Positions 62,366-64,000 of a DNA stretch of 64,000 nucleotides are shown in pieces. The notes below the pieces were generated by a model. It was not told the DNA's origin. It saw nothing but the letters and a program-made list of their open reading frames with translations, and ran no database searches. The DNA lies in assembly GCF_900101475.1 (NCBI RefSeq), contig NZ_FMZV01000001.1, positions 372,001 through 436,000 of the forward strand, in the 5' to 3' direction. This DNA comes from Ruegeria marina (lineage in GTDB: Bacteria > Pseudomonadota > Alphaproteobacteria > Rhodobacterales > Rhodobacteraceae). Position 1 is the stretch's first letter. Each line of letters begins with the position of its first letter. Both the position numbers and the translations under genes were made by a program.

Positions 62366-64000
62366 TTACCGCATCTCCTCCGCCGGAGTGACGCCGAGAA
62401 TAGCAAGCCCTGCCGAAATCACAACCGCCACGGAACGGGCAAGTGCGATTTTTGCCTGGCTTGTGGCGGCATCGCCATCCTGAATGAACCGCAACTCGGG
62501 ATGTTCGTTTCCGCGGTTCCAGAGAGAATGGAATTCCCCTGCCAGTTCATATAGATAGAAGGCGATCCTGTGCGGTTCGTTGGTGCGCGCGGCGATCTCG
62601 ACAAGACGCGGCCATTCGGCCAGCTTGCGGGTCACGGCAATCTCGGCCTCGTGATCCAGCAGCGACAGATCGGCGCTTGCCAGTATCGCATCATCAGTTG
62701 CAATCCCTGCCTCGGCGGCCCGGCGCAACACCGAAGACACCCGTGCATGAGCGTATTGCACGTAGAACACCGGGTTCTCGCGGCTCTGCTCCAGCACCTT
62801 GTCGAAATCGAAATCCAGCGGCGCGTCGTTGCGCCGGGTCAGCATCACGAAGCGGGTCACGTCCGGGCCGACCTGGTCGATCACGTCACGCAGGGTGATG
62901 AAGGTTCCTGCCCGCTTGGACATCTTGAACGGCTCGCCGTTCTTGAACAGCTTGACCAACTGGCACAGCTTGATGTCGAAGGACACACGCTTTTCCGCAT
63001 CCAGCGCGGCGACGATGGCCTTCATTCGCTTGACATAGCCGCCATGGTCGGCGCCGAACACGTCGATGATCACGTCGAAGCCGCGTTTGACCTTGTCGTA
63101 GTGATAAGCGAGATCGGGGGCAAAATAGGTCCAGCCGCCATCGGATTTCTGCACCGGGCGGTCGACGTCGTCGCCATATTCGGTCGCCTTGAACAGCATC
63201 TGTTCGCGCGGCTCCCAATCCTCGGGCGGAGCCTTGCCTTTCGGCGGCTCCAAAGTGCCGCGATAGATCAGCCCCTTTTCCTTGAGCTCTTCCAGCGTCC
63301 GTTCGATCTTGCCGCTTTCGTAATAGGACCGTTCCGACGACCAGACATCCATTTTCACGCCAAGCGCAGCCAGATCCTCGCGGATCTGCTGCATCATCGC
63401 GGCCATGGTGAATTCGCGGATCGCATCAAGCCATTCGCTTTCGGGCTTGTCGATCAAACTGTCGCCGAATTTCTCTTTCAGCGCCTCGCCGACCGGCACC
63501 AGGTAATCGCCGGGATAGAGCCCCTCCTTGACCTCGAAATCGAGCCCGTTGGCTTCGCGGTAGCGTTCATAGGCCGAGCGCGCAAGAACATCGACCTGCG
63601 CACCGCCGTCGTTGATCCAGTACTCTCGCGTGACGTCATAGCCCGCGTATTCCAGCAGCCCGGCCAGCGCGTCCCCGAACACCGCGCCCCGGCAATGCCC
63701 CACGTGAAGCGGACCGGTGGGGTTGGCGGACACGTATTCGACATTGGCGGTCTTGCCCGCGCCCATGTCGGACTTGCCGAAATCAGTGCCCTGCCCCAGC
63801 ACCGCGGCGACGACCCCCTGCCAGACCGAAGGCGTCAGGGTCAGGTTGAGAAAACCCGGACCGGCGACTTCGGCGCTGACGATGCGCGGATCGGCGGCCA
63901 GCTTGGCCGCAAGCCCCTCGGCGATGTCGCGCGGTTTCTGCCCGGCCGGCTTGGCCAGGACCATCGCGGCATTGGTGGCCATGTCGCCATGCAGCGCATC
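62366..64000 (-). CDS. argS: Arginyl-tRNA synthetase, N-terminus outside the window
   Basis: The 544 residues present include the HIGH-type motif in [14 protein letters not shown], the KMSKS-region [10 protein letters not shown] and the C-terminal DALR helical domain. The frame runs to the window edge ([12 protein letters not shown]), so ATG 63982 is internal and about 35 N-terminal residues are missing compared with a usual length of about 580. It is the first gene seen of the argS-SPOR-nagZ-scpAB operon. Confidence 0.95.
   Translation of the reverse strand, partial: DALHGDMATNAAMVLAKPAGQKPRDIAEGLAAKLAADPRIVSAEVAGPGFLNLTLTPSVWQGVVAAVLGQGTDFGKSDMGAGKTANVEYVSANPTGPLHVGHCRGAVFGDALAGLLEYAGYDVTREYWINDGGAQVDVLARSAYERYREANGLDFEVKEGLYPGDYLVPVGEALKEKFGDSLIDKPESEWLDAIREFTMAAMMQQIREDLAALGVKMDVWSSERSYYESGKIERTLEELKEKGLIYRGTLEPPKGKAPPEDWEPREQMLFKATEYGDDVDRPVQKSDGGWTYFAPDLAYHYDKVKRGFDVIIDVFGADHGGYVKRMKAIVAALDAEKRVSFDIKLCQLVKLFKNGEPFKMSKRAGTFITLRDVIDQVGPDVTRFVMLTRRNDAPLDFDFDKVLEQSRENPVFYVQYAHARVSSVLRRAAEAGIATDDAILASADLSLLDHEAEIAVTRKLAEWPRLVEIAARTNEPHRIAFYLYELAGEFHSLWNRGNEHPELRFIQDGDAATSQAKIALARSVAVVISAGLAILGVTPAEEMR

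Overview
The window is ordinary-density chromosomal DNA of a GC-rich alphaproteobacterium, most likely a member of the Roseobacter group of Rhodobacteraceae. Three things point there. First, gene orders typical of that lineage are present: prfA-prmC-DUF4167, yceD-rpmF-plsX-fabH-ihfA-merR, lptG-lptD-surA-pdxA-rsmA opposite pepA-holC, and argS-SPOR-nagZ-scpA-scpB. Second, roseobacter-style accessory genes occur, such as a non-pyrrolysine MttB homologue, OlsB and tandem ureohydrolases. Third, an intergenic GC-rich hairpin element ending in GGAGTATTT recurs eight times. I see no prophage, transposase, integrase, CRISPR array, plasmid origin or rRNA. Species cannot be named from this sequence alone.

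Layout. 1-4136 (minus): a methyltransferase-P450 pair, then a CHAD-domain protein directly followed by a ParA-type ATPase cut by the window edge. 4240-13691: TfoX C-terminal-like protein, ndk, a Bcr/CflA drug transporter, an ABC-F ATPase, a 450-bp gap without a convincing gene, MarC, a retropepsin-like protease, an overlapping M24 hydrolase/Asp-Glu racemase pair, and an acyl-CoA ligase. 13767-22309: pepA-holC on one strand and the envelope operon lptG-lptD-surA-pdxA-rsmA on the other. LptF, the usual partner permease, is absent here. 22327-26848: an orphan MttB-family methyltransferase, a strong terminator, DUF4167, prmC, prfA. 26905-31562: a small secreted Cys-rich protein convergent with a DUF1499/ureohydrolase/ureohydrolase/M20 operon, then mazG. 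31685-38795: nucleoside hydrolase, two GNATs, a HAD enzyme, an ABM-domain protein, eno with two palindromic operators, a DMT exporter, an ACT protein, a small secreted protein, and a Fur/Mur regulator. 39134-52299: RhlE-type helicase with a structured leader, a nuclease-family protein, a second EamA exporter, selO, a DUF985 cupin, a desaturase, anmK/tyrS, a 40-residue membrane miniprotein, a FemAB-like GNAT, an SDR with a 14-bp palindromic operator, a Uup-like ABC-F and olsB. 52397-64000: bamE, the yceD-rpmF-plsX-fabH-ihfA-merR block, tRNA-Pro(GGG), a double-length dCTP deaminase, a 77-residue protein, scpB, scpA, nagZ, a SPOR protein and argS (cut by the edge).

Functional themes are envelope biogenesis (LptG/LptD/SurA/BamE/NagZ/AnmK/OlsB/PlsX/FabH), translation (TyrS, ArgS, RF1, PrmC, RsmA, L32, two ABC-F proteins) and chromosome or cargo organisation (ScpAB, IHF-alpha, ParA). 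No single large novel cluster is evident. The most interesting leads are the CHAD-ParA pair (a possible polyphosphate-granule positioning system), the dispersed terminator-like element that sits 1-38 nt behind seven same-sense stop codons, the twin operators upstream of eno, the tandem ureohydrolase operon and the orphan MttB homologue.
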